Assembly (NCBI GenBank): GCA_936450465.1
Contig: OW388297.1
Span: forward strand, 52,878,989-52,942,988
Source: Gibbula magus
Taxonomy: Eukaryota; Mollusca; Gastropoda; Trochida; Trochidae
Direction: 5' to 3'
Length of the DNA: 64,000 nt
Shown: positions 61,494 to 64,000 of the stretch, in pieces
Layout: the number at the start of each line of letters is the position of its first letter
How positions within the stretch are numbered: position 1 is the stretch's first letter
Notes under the pieces: model-generated
Seen by the model: the letters and a program-made list of their open reading frames with translations, nothing else
What the model was told of the DNA's origin: nothing
Databases searched by the model: none
Translations under genes and position numbers: made by a program

Positions 61494-62857
61494 GGTGTCT
61501 TGTGTTTATTATGTGACCATATTATTTTTCAAAATGTGTGCTGTGTAAATTAACTATAAGTTTGACCTTTATGAAGGATCACTGGGGTGCGATAAGACAT
61601 CAGAGAATAAACCTCCGTTTTATTACTAAATTACAAGAATCGGGAAACTATTTTGTTCTCGATTTTATATTTGAATAATGTGTAATTTATTTTGAGATTC
61701 AACGATTCCTGCCATCAGTTAATGTGACTATTTCCCCACCTTGTAAAGGATTTGCTCAAGTGTCATCAGTTATTAATTCTACATTCTTGGTTTTATCAGA
61801 GTCGTTTAGAGGTTGTTGTCTGAATATCTATCTATTCACGGCATCGATTTGTTGTGTTGGTTATCCTGACAAACATGATGTCTTGTATTATTTCACCTTT
61901 AAAGTTACCCAAGATGAATAATGAGATTATCGGGTTGGCACATGATCCTATGAACAATCAGTAAACCTCTACAAGTGACCTTCATCAACAATTGGCTCAT
62001 TTTGCGTGGGTGTGAAACCAGTAAGCTTCATTGCTTGGTTATCATAGAGTTTGAAGGGTCATTCCATGCTCCACACAGAGACATGAGTTGAGATACATGA
62101 ATTATTTCGAAGTGTGCCACTGTCCACCCAGCAATAAATTTGGTAACTTGGATAATACAATGGCGGTTAATGTGAACCTCAAGCCAGTGATAGATGACTG
62201 GTTCCAAAATGGTTGACAAGGCGTAATATGTTTGCCAGCGCTTTGAGCATGTTGATGTGCTATATTAATGAAGTATTATCATTATTCTGAAAAAAAAGTC
62301 AACGTAGTCACCACACAACGAGAATCCTCACCATTCAAATATTTAATAAAACAACCCTTTCACTTATTCAGAAAAATATCTAAAAGTGTCTATAATACCT
62401 ATTAGCCGGAGGTCTTAATGCATATTTTATTAAACTAGCCCTTTTAAGGTGGGAATAAATACAAAATCATGGTGTTTTAGCGATTAACCAGAGCGAGTTA
62501 GCCAGGAAAAGAGAATACGATGTTATCAGTGTCACATCTAAAAATATATTTTTCAAAAATTGTTGAACCCTATAGATCTCTAGAGTCAGCAGTGTCTGTA
62601 GAGTCTGTCCCTGTCTCATTAGGTTCAGTCATGTAAAGAACTTTAGGAGAAACAACGACACAACATATCTTGATAAAAGATTGAACGGTTGTTTTACATA
62701 TTATTGTTGTTATTGTAGAACGTTCTTCTTGATATGAAAATAAACAAGTATTACAGTGTATATACATCGTTAAGGGAATAAGGACATTTATAGTTGCATA
62801 GTCCATTTTACCTACTTTAATCGGTTACATGGCGTAAAAGATTACAAAGTTTACTTC
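61494..62857. other. Unassigned
   Basis: AT-rich sequence without recognised features. Confidence 0.4.
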
Positions 62858-64000
62858 ATCCATGATACAGAAAGTTGGAACGTGTTAATATTTGGCAACA
62901 TGAAACCATCTTATAGTAAAATATTGTTTTTTGTAAACAACGGCCGGCAACATTATCATGTAACTAAGATGATAAGTGTCAAAGTGGGAACTTGTATCTA
63001 ACCAAAGGTACATACATGGAGCAGAAGATCTGACAAGAAAATTGTTCCCACTATTTATGTATATTGGTTACGACGTAGCAATTATGCAGACGTTAACAGA
63101 CTGTCTTCTTATATTTAGACAGACAGAAACTAATCATCCCAGAACTGAGCTTCTGTTTATGTAAATAACATGCCTCAATTGATAGAATCATTACAAGGAC
63201 ATCGTTACTGGCAGTAAAGGGAACATTTTGTTCACTTTCCCGTCTATTACAGATAATTCATTGCCGTCTGGATACATATTTTACCTTGACCTCTTTACAT
63301 ATAAAGCAAAACTCCCCTTATTTGAATGTTTGGAACACTTTAATGCCAGTATCATGTTAAGGAAGAACGTCTGTGTGACCAGTGATGCTGAATAGTATAG
63401 TGAATTGTCTGAAAAATAATAAATTAATAAAATAATAAACTTCAGCGCCCTATTTGTCTGAGTGGGTTATATTACTTGTCTATTGTTGCTGTAAATAGAG
63501 GCCAAACAACAAATACTGCAATTAATGAATTATTATTTGTTTTGGGCATTGTCTTTACTGCAACATCGTAAACAAGAGAAGGTGCAAAGCTGCCTCTAAC
63601 TCTTCCCACTTTATTTAATGAAACTACAACAAAATATAAATCACATTAAGCAATACGAATTGTGTTACTTTGGGGTTGTTTATTACTGTTGTTCATTGAT
63701 CATAGATGGAGTCAATTGTCACTGGTTCATTTTGTAAGGTAGTTTCTATCAGCTGTGTACTTAATTCTACAAATATATATATTCACCTCCCAATCATAAC
63801 GTACCATATATTGTTACATGTTACAAGACATACCCCAATAGCTGTAGGATTGTCCTCTTGTCCTGGTAAAGGTGCATCACAGGAAATACATACTGCAAAA
63901 CTTGAACTATTCATACAGTCAAGTTTAGGTTGCATTTAGAAGAATACCTCAATATGGAGATATTGGTTGCTACCCCTGCTTCATCCCTCATCCCATTTAA
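62858..64000. repeat. Long dispersed repeat, right copy (runs off window)
   Basis: Same orientation as 50028-51340, with matching phrases throughout, such as 'gcaattatgcagacgttaac' and 'aataaacttcagcgccctat'. It lacks about 170 bp present in the left copy, between 'gaagaatacctcaa' and 'gctacccctgc'. Confidence 0.9.

Noticed and set aside
50028..64000. An LTR retrotransposon with LTRs of more than 1 kb
   Set aside because: The repeats are direct, but no primer site, purine tract, gag or pol is seen between them, and the right copy is not bounded in the window.

Overview
This window reads as intergenic and intronic DNA from an animal nuclear genome. It is AT-rich, has almost no long coding sequence, and is packed with transposable-element debris. 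Several repeats have a style I associate with molluscs: terminal-repeat elements carrying (CCGT)n motifs and the palindrome GTTTCCATGGAAAC, and tRNA-derived SINEs ending in 'cctcacctcacc'. A mollusc, perhaps a gastropod, is my best guess. That is inference, because no marker gene is present.

Layout. 1-2.1 kb holds two repeat elements with internal tandem units. 2.7-3.3 kb and 8.8-9.0 kb hold small spliced-looking exons of one possible host gene, encoding an SVEGNT repeat and a SANT/Myb-like segment. Between them (3.9-8.3 kb) lies a decayed DNA-transposon-like unit. It contains a minus-strand pseudogene of an uncharacterised protein family and many copies of a 16-bp motif (GGTAACGTATCTGTTG) arranged symmetrically at both ends. 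10.2-16.5 kb is an AT-rich degenerate repeat field. A tRNA-SINE (10980-11232) and a complete but dead Ty3/Gypsy LTR retrotransposon (11559-16164, 5-bp target duplication) have inserted into it. 16.5-17.4 kb is another terminal-inverted-repeat element.

From about 17.6 to 45.5 kb the window is a huge diverged inverted repeat. Arms of about 10 kb (17.6-28.3 and 35.7-45.5 kb) flank a spacer of about 7.4 kb. No convincing genes lie in it. It carries several small TTAA-flanked MITEs and tRNA-SINE fragments, and each arm can serve as an empty-site control for insertions in the other. 45.5-53.9 kb holds snapback hairpins, a 5'-truncated LINE tail, SINE fragments and one copy of a repeat of more than 1 kb that recurs at the right edge of the window.

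The clearest intact architecture is a GC-richer DIRS-like element at 53928-57979. It has perfect 130-bp inverted terminal repeats and an internal complementary region that exactly joins the complements of both ends. It keeps a frameshifted tyrosine recombinase on the minus strand. Tandem repeats occupy the place where reverse transcriptase should be. 58-64 kb is otherwise unremarkable until the second copy of the long dispersed repeat.

All comparisons were made by eye; identities and boundaries are approximate unless stated as exact.
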